Of a stretch of DNA of 64,000 nt, positions 7,530 through 17,102 are shown one piece after another. The position numbers and the translations under genes are program-made. The stretch is from Chitiniphilus shinanonensis DSM 23277 (GTDB lineage: Bacteria; Pseudomonadota; Gammaproteobacteria; Burkholderiales; Chitinibacteraceae). The notes beneath the pieces are model-generated. The model was given only the letters and a program-made list of their open reading frames with translations, ran no database searches and was not told the DNA's origin. The stretch spans positions 1 through 64,000 of the forward strand of contig NZ_KB895351.1 of the NCBI RefSeq assembly GCF_000374805.1, written 5' to 3'. Position 1 is the first letter of the stretch, and the number at the start of each line of letters is the position of its first letter.

Positions 7530-9218
7530 TCACCCCAACCCAAGCGTATCCACCACCCCGCCACGCCCGATCCCATCGTCGTCACCGCCTTCACGCCACG
7601 CTCGCGCCAGCAGCAACGCCACTGCCTCCGGCGCGTTGAAAGCGCCGTATTGCTGGTGCCGGGTGCCCAGGCGGGCGGCGCACCAGGCTTCGGCGATGGG
7701 GGAGGGCGCGTGTTGCAGCAGTTCGCCGGCGGCGATCAGCTGCACCAGCAGTTCGCTGACGATGCGCAGGGTGGCGGGCTCGGCGGCATGCAGCAGGGTG
7801 GCCAGGTAGTTGAGGGTGGCGTCGTAGTGGCGATTTTGGCCGCGCACGCGGCTCAGTTCGGCGTGCAGCGCGGGCAGGGTGGCGGGGTCGCGGCTCAGGG
7901 CGCGCAGCACGTCGAGCGCCATGATGTTGCCGGCGCCTTCCCAGATGCTGTTCACCGGCATCTCGCGGTACAGGCGCGGCAGGTCGCTTTCCTCCACATA
8001 GCCGTTGCCGCCGAGCACTTCCATGGCTTCGGCGACAAAGCCGGGGCCGCGCTTGCACAGCAGGTATTTGGCGGCGGGGGTGAGCACGCGGGCCAGGGCG
8101 GCCTGCTGTGGTTCGGCTTCGTTGTCCCAGGCGGCGGCCAGGCGCATCGCCAGGGCGACGGCGCCTTCCAGTTCCAGCGCCAGATCGGCCAGCACGTTGC
8201 GCATCAACGGTTGTTCGATCAGCGGACGGCCGAAGGCGTGGCGCTGGCCCGCGTGGTGCAATGCCAGGGTCAGCGCGCGGCGCATCAGGCCGATGCTGCC
8301 CAGTGCGCAGTCGAGCCGGGTGCGGTTGGCCACGCTGGCGATCAGGCGTGCGCCCTGGCCTTCCTCGCCGATCAGCCAGCCCAGCGCGTCGTCGAACTCG
8401 ACCTCGGCGCTGGCGTTGCCGCGATTGCCCAGCTTGTGTTTCAGCCGTTCGATACGGAGCGCGTTGCGGCGCCCGTCGGGCAGCAGGCGCGGCAGCAGGA
8501 AGCACGATAGTCCGCCATCCGCCTGCGCCACCACCAGGTGGGCGTCGCTTTGCGGTACCGAGAAGAACCACTTGTGGCCGGTCAGGCGATAGACCGCGCC
8601 CGGCCCGCCGACGCCGTCCGACCGGGCGCGGGTGGTGTTGGCGCGCAGGTCCGAGCCACCCTGCTTCTCGGTGGCGCCCATGCCCAGCAGCAGGCCATCC
8701 TTGGCGGCGGCCGGCAGTGGGCGCGGGTCGTACTGGTTCGACAGCAGGATGGGTCGCCACGCGCCGAGCGGCAGGCTGTCCTGGTGGTCGAGCAGCACCG
8801 GGATGGCGGCATGGGTCATGGTGACCGGGCACAGGCTGGCGGCATCCACCTGGGCATGCAGCAGGAAGCGCGCGGCCCGGGCCACCGTGGCGCCGGCACC
8901 CGGTTGCGCCCAGGGGCTGTTGTGCAGACCACTGGCGGTGACTTCCGTCATCAGCGCATGCCACGCCAGGTCGAACTGCACGTCGTCGATGCGTTGGCCG
9001 TGGGCGTCGTAGCGATACAGCTGCGGCGGGTTCAGCTCGGCCTGGCGCGCCAGCTCGAACAGCATCGGCTGGCCCAGCCGCTCGCCCAGCGCCGCCAGGT
9101 CGTGGCGCGCCCAGCCGGCGCCGTGGCGGGTCAGCGCCTCGACCAGTGGCGCGTCGCGCAGGAACAGGTTGCAGGCGGCAAGCGGTTCGGACTGATTGAA
9201 GACGGTGTGCGTGGCCAT
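7530..9218 (-). CDS. aidB: AidB-type acyl-CoA dehydrogenase (alkylation response)
   Basis: 562 aa. The sequence follows E. coli AidB along its length: N-terminus ATHTVFNQSEPLAACNLFL, then LLGMGATEKQGGSDLRANTT, GHKWFFSVPQSDAHLV, RLKHKLGNRGNASAEVEF, PAAKYLLCKRGPGFVAEAME and YREMPVNSIWEGAGNIM. AidB is an FAD-binding acyl-CoA dehydrogenase relative that binds DNA and is linked to protection from alkylating agents; isovaleryl-CoA dehydrogenase activity has also been reported. The second ATG (9218) was chosen because it follows GGAGGA and matches the family N-terminus. It stands alone in its transcription unit, with a terminator downstream. No Ada box or ada gene is visible nearby. Confidence 0.93.
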   Translation of the reverse strand: MATHTVFNQSEPLAACNLFLRDAPLVEALTRHGAGWARHDLAALGERLGQPMLFELARQAELNPPQLYRYDAHGQRIDDVQFDLAWHALMTEVTASGLHNSPWAQPGAGATVARAARFLLHAQVDAASLCPVTMTHAAIPVLLDHQDSLPLGAWRPILLSNQYDPRPLPAAAKDGLLLGMGATEKQGGSDLRANTTRARSDGVGGPGAVYRLTGHKWFFSVPQSDAHLVVAQADGGLSCFLLPRLLPDGRRNALRIERLKHKLGNRGNASAEVEFDDALGWLIGEEGQGARLIASVANRTRLDCALGSIGLMRRALTLALHHAGQRHAFGRPLIEQPLMRNVLADLALELEGAVALAMRLAAAWDNEAEPQQAALARVLTPAAKYLLCKRGPGFVAEAMEVLGGNGYVEESDLPRLYREMPVNSIWEGAGNIMALDVLRALSRDPATLPALHAELSRVRGQNRHYDATLNYLATLLHAAEPATLRIVSELLVQLIAAGELLQHAPSPIAEAWCAARLGTRHQQYGAFNAPEAVALLLARAWREGGDDDGIGRGGVVDTLGLG

Positions 9219-9329
9219 GGGGTCCTCCATGGCCTTGATGATGGCCGCTGCCGGCGATTTTGCCAGGCGGCCGGGCGGATGGCGGCCGGGCCATCCGCGG
9301 GTGGCGCGTTCCTCACCGCATCCAGTCGT

Positions 9330-9379
9330 CTAGGGCAAATCGTCCTTCGCACCCACGTTTGAAGGTCGATTCGCCCTAG
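9330..9379. repeat. 19-bp inverted repeat overlapping the rlmD stop
   Basis: Arms 9330-9348 and 9361-9379 (CTAGGGCAAATCGTCCTTC and its near complement) flank a 12-base loop; only two positions mismatch. The right arm contains the rlmD stop codon, so the hairpin probably ends the rlmD transcript. A partial copy of one arm (GAAGGTCGATTCGCCC) occurs at about 35476-35491. Confidence 0.65.
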
Positions 9380-10908
9380 GCTTGCGGTTCGTCTTCCGGG
9401 GCCACACGGTTGGCGAGGTAATGCGCGCGGCGCTCGGCCTTTTCGGCACGCTTGGCCTCGCGCGCGGCGGCCAGCTCGGCTTCGCGGGCGGCGCGCGCGG
9501 CCTGGGCCGCCTGCGCGGCAGCCTTCTGCTCGGCCTTGAGCGCTTCGCGTTGCGCGGCCTTTTCCGCTTCCAGCGCGGCCACTTCCTCGCGGCTCAGGCC
9601 GGGGCCGGTCTTTTCGAACCAGGCGATCGATTCGACGTGCGCGGTATGGGGGAACATGTTGATCACGCCGGCGGCCTTCAGGCTGTAGCCCTTCACGTTG
9701 ACCAGCACGTTGGCATCGCGCGCCAGGGTGGACGGGCTACAGGACACATAGACGATGCGCTGCGGGCCGTGTTCGGGGCTGATCGCCTTCACCAGCTCCA
9801 TCGCGCCGTCGCGCGGCGGGTCGATCAGCATCTTGTCGAAGCGGCCCAGCTTGTCCAGCCATTCCTCAGTCATCTCGAACAGGTTGGCCACGGCGAAGTC
9901 GGTCAGGTGCGACAGCCCGTTGTGGCGCGCGCCCTCGAAGGCGCGTTCCACCAGTTGCGTGCTGCCTTCCATGCCCAGCACCCTGGCGCCGCGGCGCGCG
10001 ATCGGCAGGGTGAAGTTGCCCAGGCCGCAGAACATATCGGCGATGGTTTCGCCTGGCTGCGGGTCGAGCAGATTGATGGCGCGCTCGACCATCACCCGGT
10101 TGATGGCGTGGTTCACCTGGGTGAATTCGGTGGGCTTGAACGGCATGTCGACCCCGAACTCGGGCAGCTCGTAGGTCAGCGCCGGCGCATCCAGCGGATA
10201 CAGCGGGTAGGCGGTGTCCGGCCCCTTGGGCTGCAACCAGATCTGCACCTTCCAGGTGTCGGCGTAGGCCTTGAAATGCGCTTCGTCCTCGGCGGTGATC
10301 GGGTCCATGTTGCGGAACACCAGCACCGTCACCCGCGCACCGACGGCGACCTCGATCTGCGGCATGCGGGTGGCGATCGACAGCTTGGCCACCAGTTCGC
10401 GCAGGGCGGGCAGTTGCGCCGCGACGTGCGGCACCAGCACGTGGCACTCGGTCATGTCGGCGATATAGCTGGAGCGCTTTTCGTGAAAACCCACCAGCAC
10501 GCCGCCCTTCTTCGGCACCAGCCGCACCGACAGCCGCGCGCGGTGGCGGTAGCCCCACGGCGCGCCGTAGATGGCGGGCAGCAACATCTCGGGCTTCACG
10601 TTGCCGATACGCGCCAGGTTGTCCTCCAGCACGCGCTGCTTGGCGGCCACCTGGCCGTTGAACTCCATGTGTTGCATCGAGCAGCCGCCGCACACGCCGA
10701 AGTGGGGGCAGCGTGGCGTGGTGCGCAGATGGCTTTCCACCACGATCTGCTGCACCTGGGCGTTCTCGAAGCTGGGCTTCTTGCGATAGGTGTTGTAGGT
10801 CACCTGTTCGAAGGGCAGGGCGCCGTCGATGAAGATGGTCTTGCCTTCGACGTGGGCGACGCCGTGACCTTCGTGGTCCAGCGATTCGATAAGGGCGATG
10901 CGGGTCAT
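9376..10908 (-). CDS. rlmD: 23S rRNA (uracil(1939)-C5)-methyltransferase RlmD
   Basis: 510 aa. It uses S-adenosylmethionine to methylate U1939 of 23S rRNA. A TRAM-like N-terminus ([20 protein letters not shown]) is followed by the 4Fe-4S motif [10 protein letters not shown], the SAM-binding region with [20 protein letters not shown] and the catalytic [16 protein letters not shown] motif. The ATG at 10908 was chosen because upstream in-frame sequence is non-family. An Ala/Lys/Glu/Arg-rich extension of about 70 residues, probably a charged coiled coil, follows the normal family end at [10 protein letters not shown]. The gene diverges from the histidine kinase gene. Confidence 0.95.
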   Translation of the reverse strand: MTRIALIESLDHEGHGVAHVEGKTIFIDGALPFEQVTYNTYRKKPSFENAQVQQIVVESHLRTTPRCPHFGVCGGCSMQHMEFNGQVAAKQRVLEDNLARIGNVKPEMLLPAIYGAPWGYRHRARLSVRLVPKKGGVLVGFHEKRSSYIADMTECHVLVPHVAAQLPALRELVAKLSIATRMPQIEVAVGARVTVLVFRNMDPITAEDEAHFKAYADTWKVQIWLQPKGPDTAYPLYPLDAPALTYELPEFGVDMPFKPTEFTQVNHAINRVMVERAINLLDPQPGETIADMFCGLGNFTLPIARRGARVLGMEGSTQLVERAFEGARHNGLSHLTDFAVANLFEMTEEWLDKLGRFDKMLIDPPRDGAMELVKAISPEHGPQRIVYVSCSPSTLARDANVLVNVKGYSLKAAGVINMFPHTAHVESIAWFEKTGPGLSREEVAALEAEKAAQREALKAEQKAAAQAAQAARAAREAELAAAREAKRAEKAERRAHYLANRVAPEDEPQA

Positions 10909-11088
10909 GGCGGGGGCGGCGCTTGGAAAACCGGCCATTATACCGGCCGGGCGGCGGCACGGGCCGCCGCGCAACGGTCGGGCAGGAGCACCGCATGTTT
11001 TGCGCGCGACGAATTCCGCTCGCATCAAACCCGGTTCCGTCGCGGACGATTATGATGAAGCCTCCGCTATTCGCCTGGCGATGCCGTC

Positions 11089-13641
11089 ATGACTACGGTT
11101 TCCCATCTGCAGCTCGACACCCTGACCCGAATTCCGGACTGGAGCGCCTTCACCGCGGCCCTGGTCGAGCATGCGTTGACGGCCTTCAAGGCCAAGCGGG
11201 TGCTGCTGGCGTTGCCGGTGAACGGGCGCAGCATGATCCACGCCCAGGCGATGGCGGGACAGCGCGCGCTGTCGTTCGTCGAGCCGCAGCGCCCCGCCGA
11301 CTTCTACGGCGTGGCCGGCGAGGAACTGGATTGGCAACTGCGCGAGCCGGCGGTGTCGCTGCACGCGGCCAACTTCGCCGCGCAGGAGATCTGGAGCGAC
11401 ACCCCGCCCGAGGCGCCGCTCTACCGGCTGCTGCTGCCGCTCTACACCGAGGAGGGCATGGCCGGCATCGTCTATGCCGATGTCACCGACGCCGTCCATG
11501 TGAGCATGGTGCTCGACCGCGCCGCCTTCCGCCTGGAGTGCGAGGCATTGGCGCGGCTGCTGGCGGATCGCTGGCGCGCCTACCGCGATGGCCAGGGCGC
11601 CACCCTGGACGAGCTGACCGCGCATCTGCAGGCCAGCCTGGCGCGGGCCGAGGAATATCGTGCGCTGTTGCAATCGCTGCACGGCGTGACGCTCACCCTG
11701 ACCCAGGCGCCCGACCTGGATGCGCTGTACCGCGCCGCCGTGGCGTCCGGCATCACCGAACTGGGGTTCGACCGCATGGCGGTGTTCGAGGTGGACCCCG
11801 GGCGCCAGGCCATGTCCGGCACCTACGGCACCGACAACAACGGCGCGCTCACCGACGAGCACTGGTTCAAGAGCGCGCTGCCCACGCATCCGATGTTCCA
11901 GGAGGCCTACCGCAAGCGCGATACCGTGGTGGTGAACGAGGACGCGCCGCTTTATTACAACAAGGTGGTGGTCGGCCGGGGCTGGAACGCGCTGGCCGGT
12001 CTGTGGCTCGACAGCGAGTTCGTCGGCTGGATCGCCTGCGACAACTACCTGCACCGCCGCCCGTTGCAGCCGTACCAGCGCGAAGTGCTCAAGCTGTTCG
12101 CGTCGATCCTGGCACAGCTGATCCGGGTGAAGCGCGCGGAGCAGGAGACCCGCCAGTTGAACCAGCGCCTGTCCGAGCAGGCCGCCGAACTGGAACGCGC
12201 GCGCGATGTCGCCGAGTCGGCCAATCGCAGCAAGAGCGAATTCCTCGCCACCGTCAGCCACGAGATCCGCACCCCGCTCAACGGCATCCTCGGTTTTCTG
12301 CAACTGCTGCGTGAAACCCCGTTGCAGGACGAGCAAGGCGAATACGTCGCCAGCATCGCGCACTCCGGCGAGGCGCTGCTGGCGCTGATCAACGACCTGC
12401 TGGATTTCTCCAAGATCGAGGCCGGACGCCTGAAACTGGCGCGGCGTTCGTTCGACCTGCGCTCGATCAGCGCCCAGGCGTGCGCCATGCTGGCCGCCCA
12501 GGCGGCCGAAAAGGGACTGGCGTTGCGCTTGCAGATCGATCCCAGCTTGACGCCGGGTTACGTCGGCGATCCGCTGCGCTTCAAGCAAGTGCTGATCAAC
12601 CTGATCGGCAACGCCATCAAGTTCACCGAGCGCGGCGAAGTGCTGGTCATCGTGACCATGCAGCACGGCGAGCCCTACGTGACGGTGACCGACACCGGCA
12701 TCGGCATCGAGGATGGCAAGCGCGAGCAGTTGTTCCAGCGCTTCTATCAGGCCGACAGCAGTCCCACCCGGCGCTATGGCGGCACTGGGCTGGGGCTGGC
12801 GATCTGTCGGTTGCTGGTCGAGATGATGGGCGGCGAGATCGATGTGGAATCCACGCCGGGGCAGGGCTCGCGCTTCTGGTTCCGCCTGCCGGCCGCCCCC
12901 ACCGATCCCGGCCGGGATTGGCAGCTGCACTGGGAGCCGTGGCCGGAAACGCTCGACTTCCTGCGCGGGCGACGGCTGGCGTGGCACGGCGAATCGCCGT
13001 GGCGGGCCGAGATCGAAACCTATCTGCATCAGGCCGGCGTGCACTGGGTGCCGGCCACCGAGGCCGAAGTGGTGCTGTGCGACGAGGCCAACCGCCCCGA
13101 GCATGCACCGGCGGAAGTAGTGCTGAGCTGGCACCCGCCGCAGGCCGCCGAAGCAAAGGTGTGCTACCTGCCCAAGCCGGTGTTGGGGCGGACCGGCCTG
13201 GTGCGCGCGCTGCGCAATCTGCTGCTCGGCGCCCAGGCCCCGGCCGAGAACGAGCCGCCGCGCGCGCGCTCGACCAACCGGCGCATCCTGCTGGCGGAGG
13301 ACAGCCCGGTGAACCAGCGCGTGGTCCAACGCTACCTGCAACAGTTCGGCTACGACGTGGTGGTCGCCGAGAACGGCGAACAGGCGGTGGCGTGCGCGCA
13401 GCACGAGTCGTTCGACCTGATCCTGATGGACTGGCAGATGCCGGTGATGGACGGGCTGGAGGCCACGCGCCGCCTGCGCGCCGATCCGGCCAACCAGTAT
13501 TGCCCCATCGTCGCGCTCACGGCCAATGCCCAGGGCGAAGGCGAAATGCTGTGCCGCGAGGCGGGCATGGACGCCTTCCTGGTCAAGCCGCTGGACCTGG
13601 CCCAGATGCGGGTCACCATCGAGCGTTTGCTCCGCCGTTAG
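11089..13641 (+). CDS. soluble GAF-domain hybrid histidine kinase/response regulator
   Basis: 850 aa with no membrane segment or signal peptide, so a cytoplasmic sensor. An N-terminal GAF-like region (about 10-165) is followed by a second GAF domain (about 205-345, [20 protein letters not shown]). Next come a coiled linker, a HisKA domain with phospho-accepting H391 in [16 protein letters not shown] and a HATPase with [21 protein letters not shown] and [11 protein letters not shown] receiver-like segment (about 620-720) lacks the acidic pocket. The C-terminal receiver has D781 in [11 protein letters not shown]. The signal is unknown, and no partner regulator gene is adjacent. Confidence 0.93.
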   Translation: MTTVSHLQLDTLTRIPDWSAFTAALVEHALTAFKAKRVLLALPVNGRSMIHAQAMAGQRALSFVEPQRPADFYGVAGEELDWQLREPAVSLHAANFAAQEIWSDTPPEAPLYRLLLPLYTEEGMAGIVYADVTDAVHVSMVLDRAAFRLECEALARLLADRWRAYRDGQGATLDELTAHLQASLARAEEYRALLQSLHGVTLTLTQAPDLDALYRAAVASGITELGFDRMAVFEVDPGRQAMSGTYGTDNNGALTDEHWFKSALPTHPMFQEAYRKRDTVVVNEDAPLYYNKVVVGRGWNALAGLWLDSEFVGWIACDNYLHRRPLQPYQREVLKLFASILAQLIRVKRAEQETRQLNQRLSEQAAELERARDVAESANRSKSEFLATVSHEIRTPLNGILGFLQLLRETPLQDEQGEYVASIAHSGEALLALINDLLDFSKIEAGRLKLARRSFDLRSISAQACAMLAAQAAEKGLALRLQIDPSLTPGYVGDPLRFKQVLINLIGNAIKFTERGEVLVIVTMQHGEPYVTVTDTGIGIEDGKREQLFQRFYQADSSPTRRYGGTGLGLAICRLLVEMMGGEIDVESTPGQGSRFWFRLPAAPTDPGRDWQLHWEPWPETLDFLRGRRLAWHGESPWRAEIETYLHQAGVHWVPATEAEVVLCDEANRPEHAPAEVVLSWHPPQAAEAKVCYLPKPVLGRTGLVRALRNLLLGAQAPAENEPPRARSTNRRILLAEDSPVNQRVVQRYLQQFGYDVVVAENGEQAVACAQHESFDLILMDWQMPVMDGLEATRRLRADPANQYCPIVALTANAQGEGEMLCREAGMDAFLVKPLDLAQMRVTIERLLRR

Positions 13642-13807
13642 CGCGTATCTGCTGCGGCCGCACCGCAAAAGGGGCAGGCAACGCTCGCCCTGGAGCGATG
13701 CCCGGATTGCGCTATATATGGCCTGAATTGCGCCCCTGGCCGTTGCCGCAATATCGTCCGACCGTGGCTTCGTATACTGGACTCCATTCAATTTCGAGGA
13801 AGCAACC

Positions 13808-14710
13808 ATGACCACCTTGCAGCAGCGGCTGGGCTTCGCCGCCACCGACCGCGTCCTGATCCTGCACGCCGACGACATCGGCATGTGCGAAGCCACCGTT
13901 TCCAGCTGGCGCGCGCTGCTCGACGCCGGCCTGCTGACCTCGGCCTCGGCCATGGCGCCTTGTGGCTGGTTCCCGTACGCCGCCGAAGTGGCGCGCGAAT
14001 ACGGCGAGCGCGCCGACCTCGGCCTGCACCTCACGCTGAACTGCGAATTCGAACGCTATCGCTGGGCACCGCTGACCGGCACGTCGCCCGCGACCGGGCT
14101 GGTCGATGCGCACGGTTACTTCCATCCCAAGGCCAAGCCCACCCATGCCGCGCTCGACATCGAGGCGGCCGCCCGCGAACTGGCGGCGCAGGTGGCGCGT
14201 GCGCAGGCGCTGGGCATCGAACTCACCCACCTCGACAGCCACATGCTGACGCTGTTCCACCCCGCGCTGGTCACCCTCTACATCGACCTGTGCCGCACCC
14301 ATCGACTGCCGCCGCTGTTGCTCGACGACGCGGCCACGCTTGCCGAACTGGCGGTGATCGGCATGGACTGGGCCGAGGACATCGCCAGCCAGGCGCACGC
14401 TGCCGCCGAGGCGGGCGACATCGTGCTGATCGATCGCTGGGACGTGCTGCCGTTCAACCGCATGCTGACGCCCGACGAGCGCCTGGGCTGGGCCTGCGAC
14501 TGGCTCGACGCCTGCGGCCCTGGCGTGCATTGCCTGGTGGGGCACCCGGCCGACGATACCCCCGAGTTGCGCGCGCTGGCGCGCGACTGGCCGACCCGCA
14601 CCGCGGATCGCCGCCTGCTGGCCGACCGGGATTTCGCCGCCGAGATCGCGCGACGCGGCTTCAAGCTGGTGGGCATGCGGGCGCTGCGCGAGGCATTGCG
14701 CGCGGGGTGA
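13808..14710 (+). CDS. ChbG/YdjC-family carbohydrate deacetylase, copy 1
   Basis: 300 aa. Family members remove an acetyl group from chitobiose-type or other acetylated sugars, using a metal. The metal site is visible as LILHADDIGM (D23), DLGLHLTLN (H74) and THLDSHM (H141 or H145). Downstream VDRWDV-like and HPADDTPELRALARDWPTR segments also fit the family. The copy at 14882-15784 has the same length and a largely identical sequence. A TATACTGG -10-like box lies 30-35 bases before the ATG of this copy and a similar one before copy 2; a terminator follows. The substrate is probably a chitooligosaccharide given the chitinase in the window (inferred). Confidence 0.9.
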   Translation: MTTLQQRLGFAATDRVLILHADDIGMCEATVSSWRALLDAGLLTSASAMAPCGWFPYAAEVAREYGERADLGLHLTLNCEFERYRWAPLTGTSPATGLVDAHGYFHPKAKPTHAALDIEAAARELAAQVARAQALGIELTHLDSHMLTLFHPALVTLYIDLCRTHRLPPLLLDDAATLAELAVIGMDWAEDIASQAHAAAEAGDIVLIDRWDVLPFNRMLTPDERLGWACDWLDACGPGVHCLVGHPADDTPELRALARDWPTRTADRRLLADRDFAAEIARRGFKLVGMRALREALRAG

Positions 14711-14732
14711 TACCTTGTTGCCCTGGCCACCA

Positions 14733-14754
14733 AGCCCCCGGCAGGGGGCTTTTT
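14733..14754 (+). terminator. Rho-independent terminator after chbG copy 1
   Basis: Stem AGCCCCC / GGGGGCT with loop GGCA, followed by TTTTG. It separates the two paralogues into independent transcripts. Confidence 0.8.
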
Positions 14755-14881
14755 GCTGGGTGAGTGGTGCATTGGGTCAAATTGACATTGCCCGGCTTGT
14801 CCCTCTGCCGGCGAGGTCCTGAGCGGGTGGTGGCGGACTTTTATACTGGTTCGTCGCCATCGTTCGCCGAGGAAGGCCATC

Positions 14882-15784
14882 ATGAACACCCTGCAAGAGA
14901 AGCTTGGTTTCGCCGCCACCGACCGGGTCCTGATCCTGCATGCCGACGACATCGGCATGTGCCATGCCACCGTCACCGCCTGGCAGGCGCTGCTCGACTT
15001 CGGACTGCTGACGTCGGCCTCGGTGATGACGCCCTGTAGCTGGGCGCCGTACGCGGCCGAGGTGGCCCGCGAGTACGGCGAGCGCGCCGACCTGGGCGTG
15101 CACCTCACCCTGAACAGCGAATTCCCGCGCTATCGCTGGTCGCCACTCACCGGCAACGCCGCCGAGAGCGGGCTGGTCGACGAGCACGGTTACTGCCATT
15201 CGCTGGCGCGGTTCACCCATGCCCAACTCGACCTGCCGGCGGTGGCGCGCGAACTGGCCGCGCAGGTGGCGCGGGCCAAGGCGCTCGGCATCGAATTGAC
15301 CCATCTCGACAGCCATATGCTGACGCTGTGCCATCCGGCGCTGGTCGACCTGTATCTCGACCTGTGCCGCGCCCATCGCCTGCCGCCGGTGCTGGTGGAC
15401 GACGCGCCGGCGCTGGTCAAGCGCTGCGTGATCGACCTGGAGTGGGCCGAAGAGATCGGGCGCAAGGCGCGAGCGGCGGCGGATGCCGGCGATATCGTGC
15501 TGGTCGATCGCTGGAATGTGGTGCCGTTCAACCGTGTGCTCACGCCGGAAGAGCGGCTGGACTGGGCGTGCGGCTGGCTGGACGAATGCAAGCCCGGCGT
15601 GAACTGCCTGGTGTGCCACCCGGCGGACGACACGCCGGAATTGCGCGCGCTGGCGCCGGACTGGCCGACGCGCGTCGCCGACCGCGCTTTGATGGCGAGT
15701 GCCGCGTTCGCCGCCGAGATCGACCGGCGCGGCTTCAAGCGGGTGGGCATGCGTGCATTGCGCGAAGCGTTGCGCGCCGGATAG
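14882..15784 (+). CDS. ChbG/YdjC-family carbohydrate deacetylase, copy 2
   Basis: 300 aa, a tandem paralogue of the preceding gene with no length difference. Metal-binding motifs are kept: LILHADDIGM, DLGVHLTLN and THLDSHM. Differences cluster in the substrate-facing segments (for example YCHSLARFTHAQLDLPAVAR replaces the copy-1 stretch starting YFHPKAKPTH), so specificity may differ. GAGGAAGGCC precedes the ATG as a ribosome site. It has its own -10-like box (TATACTGG at about 14842) and its own terminator. Convergent with the DUF3862 lipoprotein gene. Confidence 0.9.
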   Translation: MNTLQEKLGFAATDRVLILHADDIGMCHATVTAWQALLDFGLLTSASVMTPCSWAPYAAEVAREYGERADLGVHLTLNSEFPRYRWSPLTGNAAESGLVDEHGYCHSLARFTHAQLDLPAVARELAAQVARAKALGIELTHLDSHMLTLCHPALVDLYLDLCRAHRLPPVLVDDAPALVKRCVIDLEWAEEIGRKARAAADAGDIVLVDRWNVVPFNRVLTPEERLDWACGWLDECKPGVNCLVCHPADDTPELRALAPDWPTRVADRALMASAAFAAEIDRRGFKRVGMRALREALRAG

Positions 15785-15803
15785 CTTGGCGTCGCGCCCA
15801 TCA

Positions 15804-15831
15804 AAAAGCCCCGGTCCAGGCCGGGGCTTTT
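15804..15831. terminator. bidirectional terminator between convergent genes
   Basis: AAAAGCCCCGG / CCGGGGCTTTT with a six-base loop; A-rich on the left and T-rich on the right, so it can end transcripts from both the deacetylase (+) and the lipoprotein gene (-). Confidence 0.85.
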
Positions 15832-15848
15832 GTCTGGCTGCGTGCGGT

Positions 15849-16106
15849 TCAGCGCTTTTCCATATCCTTGGTCATCACCTTGTCGTTGACGAACTGGACC
15901 GTCACCGTGGTGCCGCCGCTCTTCCACTGCGCATGCTCGCCGGAGATGCCCAGCAGGCTGCCGCTGTCGGATTGATCCGGCTCGCCCAGGATCTCCACCA
16001 CGCGTTCGCGGGTCATGCCGGTCTCGATCTTGGCGTAGTTCTCCTGGGTCAGGCGGCTGCACGCGACGAGGGACAACAGGAGCAGGCAGAGCAGGAGCGG
16101 GCGCAT
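15849..16106 (-). CDS. small DUF3862/SmpA-OmlA-like lipoprotein
   Basis: 85 aa. A lipoprotein signal (MRPLLLCLLLLSLVAC, lipidated C16) is followed by a short domain with IETGMTRERVVEILGEPDQS, an SmpA/OmlA-like beta-hairpin motif, then a WKSGGTTVTVQFVNDKV end typical of DUF3862. It should sit on a membrane facing the periplasm. The start was chosen at the ATG that gives the lipobox; longer frames upstream carry no signal. Function unknown; BamE-like proteins share the fold, but this is too short and divergent to call bamE. Confidence 0.8.
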   Translation of the reverse strand: MRPLLLCLLLLSLVACSRLTQENYAKIETGMTRERVVEILGEPDQSDSGSLLGISGEHAQWKSGGTTVTVQFVNDKVMTKDMEKR

Positions 16107-16332
16107 GATGGAGCGGGACGGCGGATGAACGAGGCGCCACGATAGCGCAGAAATGCGCGCCGGGGCAGCTGCCGCCGGGCAGTGATAGCCGTTTCTGTCA
16201 CAAGCGATTGATATATTGGCGATTCTTGCCGCTTCGTTCCGGGTGGCACGAGGCGCCCGCATCGGTCGTGTCGTCGCATCGGCGGCGGTGGCGCGCCGTT
16301 CAAAGCGGAATCAAGCATCCAAGGAACCATCC

Positions 16333-17019
16333 ATGAGCGCACGATTGCTCGCCGCGTTGGGCGGCTTGTTGTGCTGGAACGTGGCGTCGGCACAGCCCGC
16401 CACCATCGACGTAGGCCAGGCGCTGCTCAACTACGACAGCAGCAGCTTCACCTTCCTGACCTTCGATTACCAGAACCCCGAAAGGTACTTCGAGCCGGCA
16501 TACACCCCGGTCGCCGGCGGGATCAGCATGGCCTTCGACCAGTTCAAGCTCGACCATGCCACCAGCCAGCCCGACGACCTCGGCCTGGGCGTGGTGGGCT
16601 TCTACGAAGCGCTGTTCGATTTCCAGGCCAAGCCCGGCTATCGCATCGATGGCTATACCGTCAGCTTCAGCGGCCGCTACCAGATCGAGAACGGCGGGCA
16701 GGTGAACCTGAAATTGTTCGAGGACCCGTTTTTCGAGGATGCGCTGCCTGGCGCGATGCAGTCGTTCGAGTACGCCATCCACCTCGATGGGCCGTCGATG
16801 CCGCTGCTGTACGGGCACCTGGCCGCGATCGCCCGTGCCGGCGATGTGCTAAATCCGGGCGCCTCCTCGGTCCTGCCGGGACGCGCTTACCTCGAACTCG
16901 ACAATATCCGCCTGGTGGCGCTGACCTCCCCGGTGCCCGAGCCCGCCAGCGGCCTGCTGTTGCTGGGCGGGGCGGGCGTGCTGGCGTGGCACCGGCGCCG
17001 CCAGCGCCGCGCGGCCTGA
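16333..17019 (+). CDS. PEP-CTERM sorting-domain secreted protein
   Basis: 228 aa. Signal peptide MSARLLAALGGLLCWNVASA, a beta-rich passenger with no recognised catalytic motif, and a C-terminal PVPEPASGLLLLGGAGVLAW tail followed by RRRQRR. This is the PEP-CTERM signal (PEP, TM helix, basic end) recognised by exosortase EpsH/XrtA, so the protein is probably processed at the membrane and released or linked to exopolysaccharide. AAGGAA lies six bases before the ATG. No exosortase gene is in the window. The passenger function is unknown. Confidence 0.85.
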   Translation: MSARLLAALGGLLCWNVASAQPATIDVGQALLNYDSSSFTFLTFDYQNPERYFEPAYTPVAGGISMAFDQFKLDHATSQPDDLGLGVVGFYEALFDFQAKPGYRIDGYTVSFSGRYQIENGGQVNLKLFEDPFFEDALPGAMQSFEYAIHLDGPSMPLLYGHLAAIARAGDVLNPGASSVLPGRAYLELDNIRLVALTSPVPEPASGLLLLGGAGVLAWHRRRQRRAA

Positions 17020-17035
17020 GCACGCAGGCCAGATG

Positions 17036-17067
17036 AAAAAACGGCCCGGGTTTCCGGGCCGTTTTTT
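17036..17067. terminator. strong bidirectional terminator
   Basis: AAAAAACGGCCCGG / CCGGGCCGTTTTTT with a GTTT loop, between the PEP-CTERM gene (+) and the DUF945 gene (-). Confidence 0.9.
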
Positions 17068-17102
17068 TTGCTACGCCGCATCGGCGGGCGGGTCGATGGC
17101 GC

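Noticed and set aside
9382..11055. Long plus-strand frame antisense to rlmD
   Set aside because: His/Gln/Arg-rich shadow frame; the minus strand carries all RlmD motifs.
11050..14034. 994-codon minus-strand frame opposite the histidine kinase
   Set aside because: Composition typical of a reverse-frame shadow; the plus strand carries the kinase motifs.
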